From: Syngnathus acus
Lineage: Eukaryota; Chordata; Actinopteri; Syngnathiformes; Syngnathidae
Direction of reading: 5' to 3'
NCBI RefSeq assembly: GCF_901709675.1
Contig: NC_051106.1
Span: forward strand, 5,528,001-5,592,000
DNA: 64,000 bases
Positions 35,801 through 47,952 of the stretch are shown here, piece by piece. A program made the position numbers and the translations under genes. How positions within the stretch are numbered: the first letter of the stretch is position 1; each line of letters begins with the position of its first letter. The notes under the pieces are model-generated. The model was not told the origin of the DNA and did not search any database. It saw only the letters and a program-made list of their open reading frames with translations.

Positions 35801-38800
35801 TGCACATTGGCGGTCTCCTGAGCAGGAGGCCTAGTTCAGCAGTTGTGCGCGTTCCCTTGTCAAAGAACAAACGGAGTGCTTTACTTATAGGATGGATGCT
35901 ATCCAGGACCTGCTGCAGGAAGAAGAACATGGTTAAGTCGAGGCCGACTAAACCTGACTGAACAGTTGCGCATTATAGGTTTCATGAGCGGCTGACCTTT
36001 CGGTTAAAAGTTTCGCTGCAAATTCGAATGCGATAGCAATGTTGCGGACGTTAACAGCCAATCAGAAATGCATAAAAGCTTTTACCTAAAAAGTTTTCGA
36101 CTGATCAAATGTAGCTGTGCAGCTTTGGGGCACATTTATGGTCACATCAAAACGGATCGCTTGGCTCCTGAGTTGGCGACAGCCTGTTGGGGTGGGGAGG
36201 GGGATTGGGGGCAAATAGTGCTGTTCAATGAATGTTTGATTATGATTCACTAATCCATCTCTTGTACTAAAACATGCAAAAGAGCTTGTTTTTTCACAAA
36301 CACACAGCAGTGCGCTCGCATTAATTGCCAGAAAATGCAAGCACTTCTCTCGCTCGCTCTGTCTGAAGCATAACACACACATTGAGTCAGTGTTACAAAC
36401 AGGTATTGCACATCTTGAAAATGTTTCATATCTTTGGCAATAGGTATTCCGATCCTTTGAAGGTTAAACCTTGGAATTTCCACATATTTTTTAATGAGTG
36501 CCCTAGAAAGGTTTCAAATCTCTTGATTAATCTGCTTCCACACAAACCAAAATATGAGCCAAATATTTTCAGTAATTGCAAGCTACCCAACGTCGGCGCT
36601 CATTGAATGTTGCTCCACATAGACTTCACTCACTGCTGTCAAATCTGTAAGCAAAAAAGGATGGAACTCCTGAATACATCCACAAAATAAAGTGTAGGCC
36701 GCTGACACTCAAATGTGAGATACGTCCCGGGTCGGGTTGGCGAAAACGTTGGCGACGAACCTAAATGAAAGCTCATCCACTGACAAGAGACATGCAGCTT
36801 GACATTCTCCAACCTTCCCTCCTGCCCATTTGTGAAGGATTTGGGGGATTTCATAATTTCCTGTTCTTTCTAAAAAGAGGGGGGGCGGCGGCGGCGGCGG
36901 GTTGGGATGGGGGTAGGCAGGCAGCACCTGGTCCACACAGCTGTACTTCATTTAGAGAGCAATTTGAAAAGAGCGAGAGGGAGAGGAGAGGAGCCGAGCA
37001 GCCTTGTCATTAAGGGCTCCAAAATGGCCTCCGTTTGTTCGACACATGGCACCGAGTTAATGCTGCTGAATGGGGGAATAGGCACGTCGATGTGTCGTCG
37101 CAAATTTCTCCTAAGTGCGACGACATCTGAAAAAGCCACTCCAAGTGTGGGTGTTGGCTTGCTTCATATTTTTCTTATCAAAGAGTGTGGTTTTTTTTTT
37201 CCGTGTAGGTAATTGACAGCTGCGGCTTGGAATGTAAGCACGTGTAAAGATGGATATTCTATTTGTGTGTCGTTTCATCTCGATCACACACCTTGAAGTT
37301 TGTTGTCGCGAGCAGGTGACGGCGCCGGCGGAGTTGCACGTTGTCGAGTTTGACAATGACAACAAGCAGACTGTTGGTAAACTGAGGTGATGTAAAGTTT
37401 TGCTGCGCGGCACCACAGCTGCCTCGCCTCTTCTTGGTTGATCTAATTTGTTTTGACATGCACATGTACAGTGTAGGAATGGGAAAAAAAAAAAAACAGC
37501 GAGGCGGGATCAAAGGCAAACGCTTTATTGCCACATCACAAGCCCCTGCTGCATTTCGAATTCTACCAATCTGTCCAAATAGTCTGATAAAATCCCGCGA
37601 CAAGGCGACGCGCTTTTCACTCAGCGTACTCCGCCCTCTTCCTTTGCAAGCTTTCTGACTTCTCTCGCTTTGCTAGTTTCACACTTTTGAGACTCTCGAG
37701 ATGTTGGAAGTATGTACCGTATGAAAACATCAATCACAAAAGCTTGCGAAAGATCTTGTTTTCAAGATGACAGATGTTGAAAATGTTTGAGAGCGGCTGC
37801 TTTGAATGTAAAGCTCTGATTTTGTAGCTCAATACAGATGCAAAAGTTGTGATGAGCAAAAGTATTGGAACAAATCAATTTCAAACTCAAAACAGTTTCA
37901 GATATTCTCCTGCTTGATTGGGTTGTAAGCTGGAGTTTAATGTTGTTCCAACTATTTAAATCAGATCAGTTCGGGAGTAGCAAATTATCTACGACACGCA
38001 GGGCAGTGGGACCTCGTACTGAACCGATGCACCCGTTGTCAGCCATCCTGGAGCTGCTTCTACAACATGGTTGGAGTTCACTGGTGCCTGACTAAACTCA
38101 TTGAACATAATTAGGAACGGCATACACCTAATTGGGTATGTCAGGGTGAAAGCAAGTGAGGTGTAGGTTTTGGGGCAAACGTAGTATTCTGAGATTGTGC
38201 CAACCATTTTGACCAGGTATGACAAGCTCAAAACAATTATACATGTTAAGTTTTGCTCCCTAAAAATCTCAAATTTGTCAACCTGAGCAGCTTTCAGACC
38301 ATAACAAGTAAAACTATCATGAAACATGGACGAGGAACATTAGCGTTCCTCATTTACCTTGGTGACCTTGCACGATTATGCCAGAATAAACTTGTAAGAA
38401 TGAAAGTGCACCAGGTGTCTTTTCCAAGAATACTTGAATGAATATTTAGGTAAATACTTGAGTTAAAAAAAAAAAAAAGTCTGGCTTTAAACGCAAGGTT
38501 AGGGACAGTGACAAATTTGAATTCCGTATTAAGAGCTAGAACCCGAGAGCAACCCAAAACTTGTCAGTAGGTTTGTCAAGTGCGTCTTCAGCAGGGGCAG
38601 CGACGGTTACGAACGACGTCGGGCGGTGGTGGAAGTATAGAGTGGGGGTGTCAAAGGGGCTGTTGGCTGCTCTTCCCCCTCCTGTCAGCCCCCTCTCCCG
38701 GCCAGCCAGGCAGGCTGTGTTGGGCGGCCCGGCTCCTCAGTAGCAGATGCGAGCCCTCATGTCAGAGACAGGCAGTGGCCCGACGGAGCGCCGCTCGTGC

Positions 38801-41800
38801 TCATACCTCATTGAGCCATCTCCCCTAGCAGATGGCGCGCTGCTGCGGGCGCTCCTCTCCCCGATAATTACCAGGCCTCGCCACAGATGGAAATGTCAGT
38901 CAGCCTCACAGGTCCTGGTTCCTGCCACTGCCTCCGTCCGCGGCCTCTCTACCTAGGCTGGCCACTGCCAACACTCACCATGTGTTCTGTGACTGCTGAC
39001 TAGGCATGCAACAAAAGACAAATCCGCCCGCATGAATATTTATGGGGGGATGTTAGGTAGCAAGTTGCGGAGCACACTTGGTACTTGAATTTGTTGGCCA
39101 GGTGGACCCCGTGACGTCTTTTTGTCCCGCACTTCTCCACCGAGTGTCACGACTAGACACGCTTAAGGACATCAACCTTCTCGAGATGGAAAAACGATAC
39201 CTAGTGCCTTACACTACAGTTGTGGACTGACATATTTAGGAGATTAGGATAACGGTGTTTGCAAAATGGATTAATTCTAGCAGATGCCAGGACTAACCCC
39301 CACTTATCTGTGATAAGGTGACCAGATGTCTCAGCTTGGCAAAGGCAACACACTCCGAGTTTTATTACTCGCCGCCAAAAAACATCCCTGGAGAAATTTC
39401 CCCGTACATTCGCAGATAATCTACCTTCCACGAGAACAAGGCAACAGGGTTTAGTCTCTACGAGTATTTGTCCATGTAAGAATGTACGCAAACGTGTTTC
39501 CGGATGCTAAGAAGCTCATGAAGATTAATCTAAAGTAAATACCTATGAGCCCGAGTGGCAATGTGGCAAAGAGAAGGTACAAGGGGAGTCTAAGCGATGG
39601 ATTAATGCAAATATCATTGTAGTACTTATCATATTGGGACGTTAAGTAGAGGACTAGAAAACAGATCAGTCAACATCAGAGAGGGATTTATTTAGTCTTT
39701 CTTTCTGAGATATGCTTCTAAACATTCCATGATCTATTTATTGTTGTCTAAATGACAACACTATTGCAACTATAATGCTTTCTTGATACAGTATGTCTGA
39801 TATCATATATGCCTTTTGTGCAAAAAAAAAACTTTAGCTCTCATCCAAGCATCATTTCATATCTTGCTAAACAGACTGGGAGACCCAATCGAGCAAATAT
39901 GATGCTGGCTAAAGAGCCAGCACAAAGCAATCACTTCTAGTAAGTCAAACAGTTTGAGGAAAATGTATAAATCCTTTTATAAGTTAAGAAAGCTCAATGT
40001 TCTTAGGTAGATTGCTTAAATTAGTCTTTATATTGTATAATTATCTATTATTGGCCCTTGAAGTGCTCAATATAAGCTGTGATCACCGCTAAAATGAGGG
40101 CCAAGATATATTACGGCTTTGTGTCGTTACAGATGCGATTCAGCAGGATGGCAGCAGTCTGCCCCCCCCCCCCCACTCCTTTTTTTTCTTTCTTCTTTTT
40201 GTCTTGGTTCGACAAAGCTGGCCCCCTCATTTGCATTCTACCCATTATGCAAATGAGAAGGGATCACATATTGGTTGAGATGAGTGAAGCAAGTGTGCAG
40301 GCCAGGTCTCCTTTAGGACCAAGTGGAAATTTGCACTTAAAAGCCAGTTTGTGGGCTAAAACAATGGTCCAGGTGCTGTGCCCTTGACCAAGGCTTTTAT
40401 TGTCTCCTGTGAGGCACAAAGTTGGTGTCACACCTGTTTTCAGCTTTCTTCTTTCTGTTCCTCATTCAACTGGGTTAACAATTGATTCTAAATGATGCTG
40501 TCCATCTTGATCGATAACTCTTTTTTCTTTTAAATATGTTCAAAAACTCATGTGTTCTCGGTTGCTTGTTCTTGTGGAATCGTATTTAATTTCTAAGCCA
40601 ATCAAGGGCCAAACTGTGTTGCTTAACCTTGTTCAACGTTTAACATTCCCATTAAGTGTTTATTGTTGTCGAGGGAACACTACATTTGATTGACGATTCG
40701 CACTGGCCAAGTGTCATCTGTTACCGGGTAAGATTATTCTCACAAAAGCAAAGCCAGATCACTGAGATTAGCATCCATCACTTCATGCATCCAATCATCA
40801 CACCAACACCGAAAACCTTTAAAAAGTAGATGCAACTTGAGAAAAAGAAATCAGAAGTACGGCGGCGAACCCTTTGGGCTTTGTGTATAATTATAATTTT
40901 GCTCTTGTGTGACGCAATAAGAACGAACAATGGTGCTTAAAAAAATTAAGCCCTCTAGTTGCTGAAGCCAATTATTTTCCTAATGATGAAAGTGTGCTTT
41001 ATCAACGGGGATCAAATTATGCAATTAGCACTGGACTCAGATAACTAAGTCGCTCGTACAGTTTTGCAAATGAAGTATTGCCCTACGTCTGATTGTGCCC
41101 CGTCTTAAGACGGAGAGATAACAATGGCGAGACGTAGAGGGCAGCAGAGAGCAGCTGTGCATGAGCGAGCAAGAGAAAGTAGGAGTTGGGTGACCTTGTT
41201 ACTAGTTGGGTTGACTTGGACAGGCTGGTAGGAGGTTACTGTCTACGGGGAGGGACAGACAGATGCTCGCTCTTCTCCCTGGGCAAAACATCTCGCCCGG
41301 TGCAGGCAGCACACAATCTGGCCTGGGCAGCTGTAACCCTAATGATCACTGGTGGCGCTGCACCTGACCGACCCACCAACCAGCTACACTGCACACTCCA
41401 GAGAGCCCGCCCAAGCCCCGCCCCTCTCCTCTGCAGCCTGGACCACCAGCTCCTCTTTGACCTCCAATGCCTTCAAACTGTGAGGGGGGAATTTTATGTG
41501 AATGTTCTACTTAACACATCGGATTTAATGAAAAAAAGACTTTGAACCGGTTGAGCATTCTAAAATGAATGAATTTCACTAGAGCGCCCGTGCTCGGTTG
41601 GTTTCCCCAAGTTGTACGTAAAACGTAACCATTACTTAAAAATAAACGACTTGCAAGAAAATATGGTGTCAAGGTTACGACAAATTGACGAGATGCTCTC
41701 GGAAATAGAAGCCGCCAAATATGATTGAGAATGACGATTTAGCCAGGTGCGCTTTTCATTGAACTCGTAACTTTTACAGCTTCATATGCTTCAGGGAAAG

Positions 41801-44019
41801 AAAAAAAAAAAAGCTACTTTGAAATGTAATGGTTGATTAACTTGACATTCACACAGGAGAGAATAAACAAAGGCAACAAGAGTAATTAACAAATAAATAC
41901 ATTTAAGTGGAATTATGCCAAACATGTTTATATATTTATGAATGATTAGTTGTAAAACCTTGTTAATCCACATTAATCAAAGCTGTTGTTTTCACTAAAT
42001 AGTCATTTCTCAGGCATGTGAATTACACATGAAAAGGTCAACCACAACAACCTCCAGCCATAAACATTTTAATCCCAATTAATTCCCTAATTCACCCCCA
42101 CTGCACTGCCCCGTCACTTTATTCTGCTCTACATACCAGAAATGGATCAGACGAGCAGACGAGTCCAAGGATGAAATGCTGTTTTTCTCTTTCAAAAGGG
42201 GGTGCTAGTTAGCTTCTTTTGGTTCCACAGCATTCGGAGTGCCCATCTATAGTACAAAGAGGAAATGGAGAAAGTAAATGACATTAAACGAAAAGGATAA
42301 CAAAATGTACTGCAAAAAAAATAATAAAAAATAATAATAATAATGTTGCATTTTTAATTTGCAGAATATTTTACATCTTTTTAAAATTATATGATTTTAT
42401 CCTTGGGTGTGAATATAGTGTGGATAAGCAGTACAGAAATTGGATAGAAAGGTTGATGACCACATCGAAACTTGTACTATCCTCAGTCGAGATTCAAGAT
42501 TGAAAATGATCATTCGTCATATGCACAGTAAAGCAAAGATACTCTTACATGGATAGTCTGCTTAAACGTTTATTAAAGAACATAAAATATTTTTAAAGCC
42601 ATTTTAAATAATTAAAAAAGGGGAATAGGCAATGTGAATAAAAGCAAAGAAAAATTGCAACAGCAAACTAGTCCAGCATTTATACCCTGAGTTGCCATCT
42701 TACTAGAAATGATGTCATCAATGGAAACAAGAGAAGGGCCAGTCAGCAGCCCACTTTGCGGTTTGATAAACAGTCAACTTTTGTATATGTAAACTGTTAA
42801 TAGAGTTTTCGACCTGTGAAAAATGCATTGTACTCATACTAAGCAGTGCTGTGCATGTGTGTGTATGTACTGTATGTATGTGTATGTGTGTGTGTGTTTG
42901 GAAACAGGCACAGGCCAAGAATGTGTCTGTGACTGCTGCTTTCTGTATCTGCCTTCACTGGGTGACACCGGTGACACAGACATTTCCCAGCAGCTTCCTT
43001 GCGGTTCTGAGCCATGGCTGTCCTTCCGGGAGCTGATCTATACACACACATGTACACACACACACGTACTAGTACCACGAGCACACACTATGGTGCAATA
43101 GGTTCTGTATTAGGCCAAGCAGACCAGGACTGTCAGGACCATATGACCCCCAGCAGGGTTTCTCTAATGTGTGTTGGCCAAGAACTGCTTTGGTTGTCTG
43201 CGTTTGCAAAACATTTTGTTCGTTGCATCCGTCCATCAGATGGCTGATGACTACGTTATCAGATTCTGACCGTACGAAAATCTTGAACACAAATATATTA
43301 TTCACAATATCACAGTGTTGCAATCAGATCTATAAAATGTATTCACATGTTTGGATGAAGAACATTTTGTTTCTATTGAACACTTTCTGGGAACGAAGTT
43401 ATCAGTTTTGAAACAGACTTTTTTTTCAGCATCTCAGCACATTCACTTTAAACATTTCTGAGGTTATTGCAGATTCTAGCGACACAAAAGAGAAAGCAGA
43501 GTGATCAGATGCCTAACAGGACAATGGTCCTGACATTTGAGATCCTGTAGGGAGTTCACATCCTCCTCCAGTAACACAGTTGTCGCTCTCTCATGTTTTC
43601 TTTATCAGACTCTCGTCATCCGGCGGCAGAGCACATGTCCAAATTAGTCGCCCGTATCTTCCGTTATCTGTCCAAGGATGACCAGATTCAACCTCTTCCC
43701 GGGCCTTCATCTGCGTGGACTGCTGCAGCCTGAGCAAACCCAGGCTACGGATCCCGGGTTTGAGCTTCAGCAGATCCTCAGAACTGCGAAGCAAGGAAAA
43801 GGGCTGTGCTTCCTTTTAAGGCGGCTCGCCTTGCTTTGGTTTATAGAGTAAATATAGGAGATATAAATTATATACTTATATACCAAGCAAGGGCCGGCAG
43901 GTTCCCCAAGGTGAAAAGAAATCTCTTACAGAGATACAAAAAAACAGCAAAGGGAAGATTAGAAGATGCAACTTGGCTTTCAATGCTATGCTAGTCAAGC
44001 CAGTCATGTGACGTCTTAA
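32818..44019. other. Gene-poor stretch with candidate regulatory segments
   Basis: No exon chain or known protein was found. GC-rich, low-repeat islands lie at about 33110-33330, 34890-35130, 35640-35840, 36720-37020, 38560-38960 and 41100-41480. 38823-38840 contains TAGCAGATGGCGCG, a CTCF-like core, followed by CCGATAATTACC. 36885-36902 is a (GGC)n run, and a C homopolymer tract lies at about 40161-40173. Alternating TG sequence fills 42850-42900. Confidence 0.35.
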
Positions 44020-44110
44020 TACCGTAATATCCAGACTATAAATCGCTAATTTTTGCACAAGCTGCGGCTTGTCTATGGAATTTTCAGGATTTTTATGATA
44101 TTGTAAGAGG
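44020..44110 (+). mobile_element. Decayed end of a palindromic MITE relative
   Basis: TACCGTAATATCCAGACTAT followed by AAATCGC resembles the 5' end of the MITE at 44976 and 47700 with several changes. No matching right end is visible nearby, so it is either truncated or a different subfamily. Confidence 0.4.
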
Positions 44111-44975
44111 ATTTGTTTTGTTACTACACGTAATGGAAATGAGGACGGTATATGCAAATATGTCTACGTATGTCTCCCTGTTTCAACACACCTGATTCAA
44201 ATGATAACTAGCAACTAGTCAGATAACTAGCAAGGTCTGCAGAAGCTGGATAACAATCCTGATCATTTTCATCCTGATCATCATTGCTGAAAAACATCTC
44301 AAGGCTTGGACTAGTTGAAAGAAGTGTCACTCTGTTGTCTTTGATGAAATATTCAGGGTACAAAATTTCTCAGCATGGCACTGGAAAAAAAAAAACAAGA
44401 CACAGCATACATGCAACGTTCCAGAAACGTGCATATGCATACATCCACAAGTTGCAGCGGGGCCCAGTGGAGCCGTATAGCCTGCATGTTTGAAGGACAG
44501 GGGGGGGATGCAAAGAGGTGCCAAAGACCACAGCTCGATGCGGGTGCCAAGCAGCACGGAGCGCCCGCTGCCATCCAAACATAAATAAAGTGATTTTGGC
44601 TGCTTTCAGCCACCAGTGTGTGCTGCCTATCCGCCAAGCATGACGTTTAAAACGGGACAAATTTGATACAATCACAGGCTGGAAATAAACACGTCTTGGA
44701 CCGAGAGGGTGTGAATCAGATGGTCAGTCACTTATTAAGTTTCCTAACACAACTTCAAGCTAGATTTACCCGTGGCACAAGTTTCTTCTCATTTATTTCA
44801 TCTTGATACTGAGTGGTGCCAAGTTGAGACACGCATACTGGATTTAATAACATGAACAATTGTAAAGTCGTCAAACGTATGTACTATGTGTGGTAAGCGA
44901 AGAAATTAACAAAAGTCGGGATATTCGCACTCACTGATACCAAAATCAAGTTCCGATACCGATACCACTATAATA

Positions 44976-45222
44976 CCGTATTTTCCGCACTATAAGGCGC
45001 ACCGGATTATAAGGCGCACCTTCAATGAATGGCCCATTTTAAAACTTTGTCCATATATAAGATATATACATTTGTCCCGCGGGCCGGACTTTGGACATGC
45101 CTGCTGTAGTGGCTCAATATATATATATAATATATATAAGGCGCACCTGATTATAAGGCGCACTGTCAGCTTTTGAGAAAATCGGAGGTTTATAGGTGCG
45201 CCTTATAGTGCGGAAAATACGA
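44976..45222. mobile_element. Palindromic MITE, complete copy 1
   Basis: Terminal inverted repeats of about 28 bp: left CCGTATTTTCCGCACTATAA, right ending TTATAGTGCGGAAAATACGA, flanked by TA on both sides (a TA target-site duplication). Sub-terminal TATAAGGCGCACC copies repeat inside each end. The centre holds GTCCCGCGGGCCGGACTTTG, which looks like a piece of another repeat. No coding potential. Adjacent 45225-45305 is (AAATA)n-rich. Confidence 0.85.
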
Positions 45223-45224
45223 TA

Positions 45225-47699
45225 CATAAAATTTCACATAAAAATAATTAAAAATAAATAAATAAATTTAAAAAATAAATAAAAATAAAAAATAAATAAA
45301 AAAGGGTACGCATATGTAGAATCCATGACCGTTAAAATGTACCGGAACAGATTGTGTTAGAGGTACAACCTGTGATTGCATTTCTAGCTAATCGCACATG
45401 ACTCAAAACATTCATTCCACTGTGTTTACTTGATGTACTTTTGTCCCAGCTCTGTTTTTGTGCGTGTGTGATGCTGCACTTCCAAATAGCCGCAGGCTCC
45501 ATCATCCCTCTTCACCCTTGTATCAGCGCTGACTGATTAAGGGTGAACTGCTTCTTGAACAACACTCACACTGCTGATGGTGCCTCGCACCCCATGACTC
45601 TAGGGTGGGTAACAAGCAAGTTGCCGTGGCAACGCATCACATTCACTGCTAAGAAGCTGACCCGCTGCCCACAAGCTCTGTCGAACAAAAAACATCTCGC
45701 TTTGCGTGTCTCATATTCTACCATTGTGTCCTCATTTACAAGTGGAAAAATAACTGCTTTGTTGGGGGTCACATATTTTTATGAAGGTATGTCACAGATA
45801 TATTATTAGGACACCTGGGAAGTAAAAAATAATCTTTAGAAAACACTTTACAAAACTCCATCTTGAGCATCTTGGGTAATTTGAAATTTATTTTATTTTA
45901 TATTTATTTATTTTTCATTATTTATAATATTTATGTGTCCTGACGTTTCTGCAACAAATTGAAAAATGCAAGATTATTCCCCATTTATGTCCTTATATAA
46001 AACAATTCTTTGACGTTCATGTTTACTTGAGTGACAAAAGTTTGAACCTTCACCAGAATAAGGGGTGAATATCCGCCGGCCTGACAAAGTGGAAGTCTGG
46101 GCTCAGTCCCCTGTAGGAGTCATTCCAGGCACTGGACGCTCAACTCCATTCCAGAGCTGACTCCCACAGGAAGTAACACATTAACAGTACAATCAGGTTC
46201 CTTGTTAGGGAGCTTAACACGGCCAGAGAATGCAGTTAACACCGCTTGGGGGGGGGATTCTGGTCAGTTGATAGGCCTGACAGATAAAAGTTACACACAA
46301 GTTTGACCTTTAGCATGTTAATTATATTTAATTTAACTATATTTAATTAAAATGAGTCATACTTGTCTGCTTTATTAGGGAAAGTTTTATCTATTAATTT
46401 TAAATTGCAGCATGTTGCTAATATCCCCTGCTTATAGTGTCACAGAATATTGCAGGAACACAATTGTTGTAAAACTAAAACGAAATTCTTTTTTATAAAC
46501 TTACTTACTTGGGGTTAATACAATAGACTTTTTGGCATTAAAAGTTAGATCCATTAGATTGGGCAAGCAACTTTAACATTGTTGCCAGCAAGTGTATCTC
46601 TCAAGGCTAGTTGCAATGTTTGGCATTTCAGTGATGTCACTATAGAGATAATGCTGTTTTTGTTCTCATCAGATAACGATTGTCAATGCGTACGGTTGAA
46701 ATATTTCGCTGGAGGCTACGTCGCTTTTCAAATATTTGTCTACGAGAGCAGTTCTGCGAGAGAGTGTGCTGACAAGAACGTGTCTAAAAACCACTCTGAA
46801 GGCCACCGCAACAAAAATCATGCAAGCTGTTTCGCACTCTACTACCCCTCCTCCCCCGTCCCTCGTGCCCACCCTCGGAGGAGATGGGGAGCCTGGCAGT
46901 ATATGTGGCAGGTGGACTTCCTGTCTTTGTAATTAGAACCAAATTAGGTTAAACTGCAGTTCTCCCCCCAGCCCGCTGTCCACGGAGAGCCCCCTTTGCC
47001 CGTGCTCCCAGGCAGAATTAGTCCTGCCCCACTCTGGGAGCCTTAATGGACATGCCTGCATGCCACGTGGTTGCTCTTTGTGAGCTGGATACCACCTGCA
47101 CACATTGCACACTAAATATTACATTATATAGCTACAGAGAATTGCACACCGGAGATGCTGCTGTTGTGGCTAAATTGGGTCCTGTTGGTTGGAGTCTTTA
47201 GCAGAGCTCCAATTCACAACTGATGGATCCACATTAATTTCCTTCTCACACCTGCCTCCTTTATCTGCTCTCAGATAGCACAGCAGCGGCGGCGGCGGCG
47301 GCGGCGCTTCTGCTGGCCAACGCGCCAGCCTTTTCTGTGATGAATAATGGGCACCCCGAGCGCACGCCTCTCCCAACCTACACAGCCACGCGCTATTATT
47401 CAGTGCAGTTGGTGGCGCGGTAGAAAATGTACCTGAGAAACTGTGAAATCCAGCATGTCCGGGGCTGCCAATGCGAAGGAGAACAAAACAGGCAAGAGGA
47501 CAGGTGCAGCTTCCCTCCTGCTGTTGTGTGTGTTGAGAGCACAGATGACTCAAAAACACAAGCTGCTTTTTGGGCAACATTGAAATATGATGGCCCATTT
47601 TGAGGACTATTGATTTAAAAGTCGAAAGCCATAAAGTACAATAGTGATTCTATGTATATGCTCGACTTGTACGTAAAGCAAAAACATTTGTATGCATTA
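45225..47699. other. Non-coding stretch between MITE copies
   Basis: AT-rich, with an AAATA-rich microsatellite at 45236-45304. 47180-47560 is GC-rich with a (CGG)n run at about 47285-47307 and few repeats, a candidate regulatory element. No gene is recognised. Confidence 0.35.
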
Positions 47700-47952
47700 C
47701 CGTATTTTCCGGACTATAAGGCGCACCGGACTATAAGGCGCACCATTAATGCATCATGTCAGATTTTTAATCCAAATCAAATCATTCTCCAATTTATCTT
47801 TTTTATTTCAACTTCAGACGCAACAAATTACTTTATAATCACAAAATAATGATCCATAGTCTTTTTGATTCATAGTCTTCAGCGGGCCACTTATGATTGA
47901 TTTCATGACACAATGCTTCGGGCCAGTTTAAATTGAGGAATTTGGTCCATAT

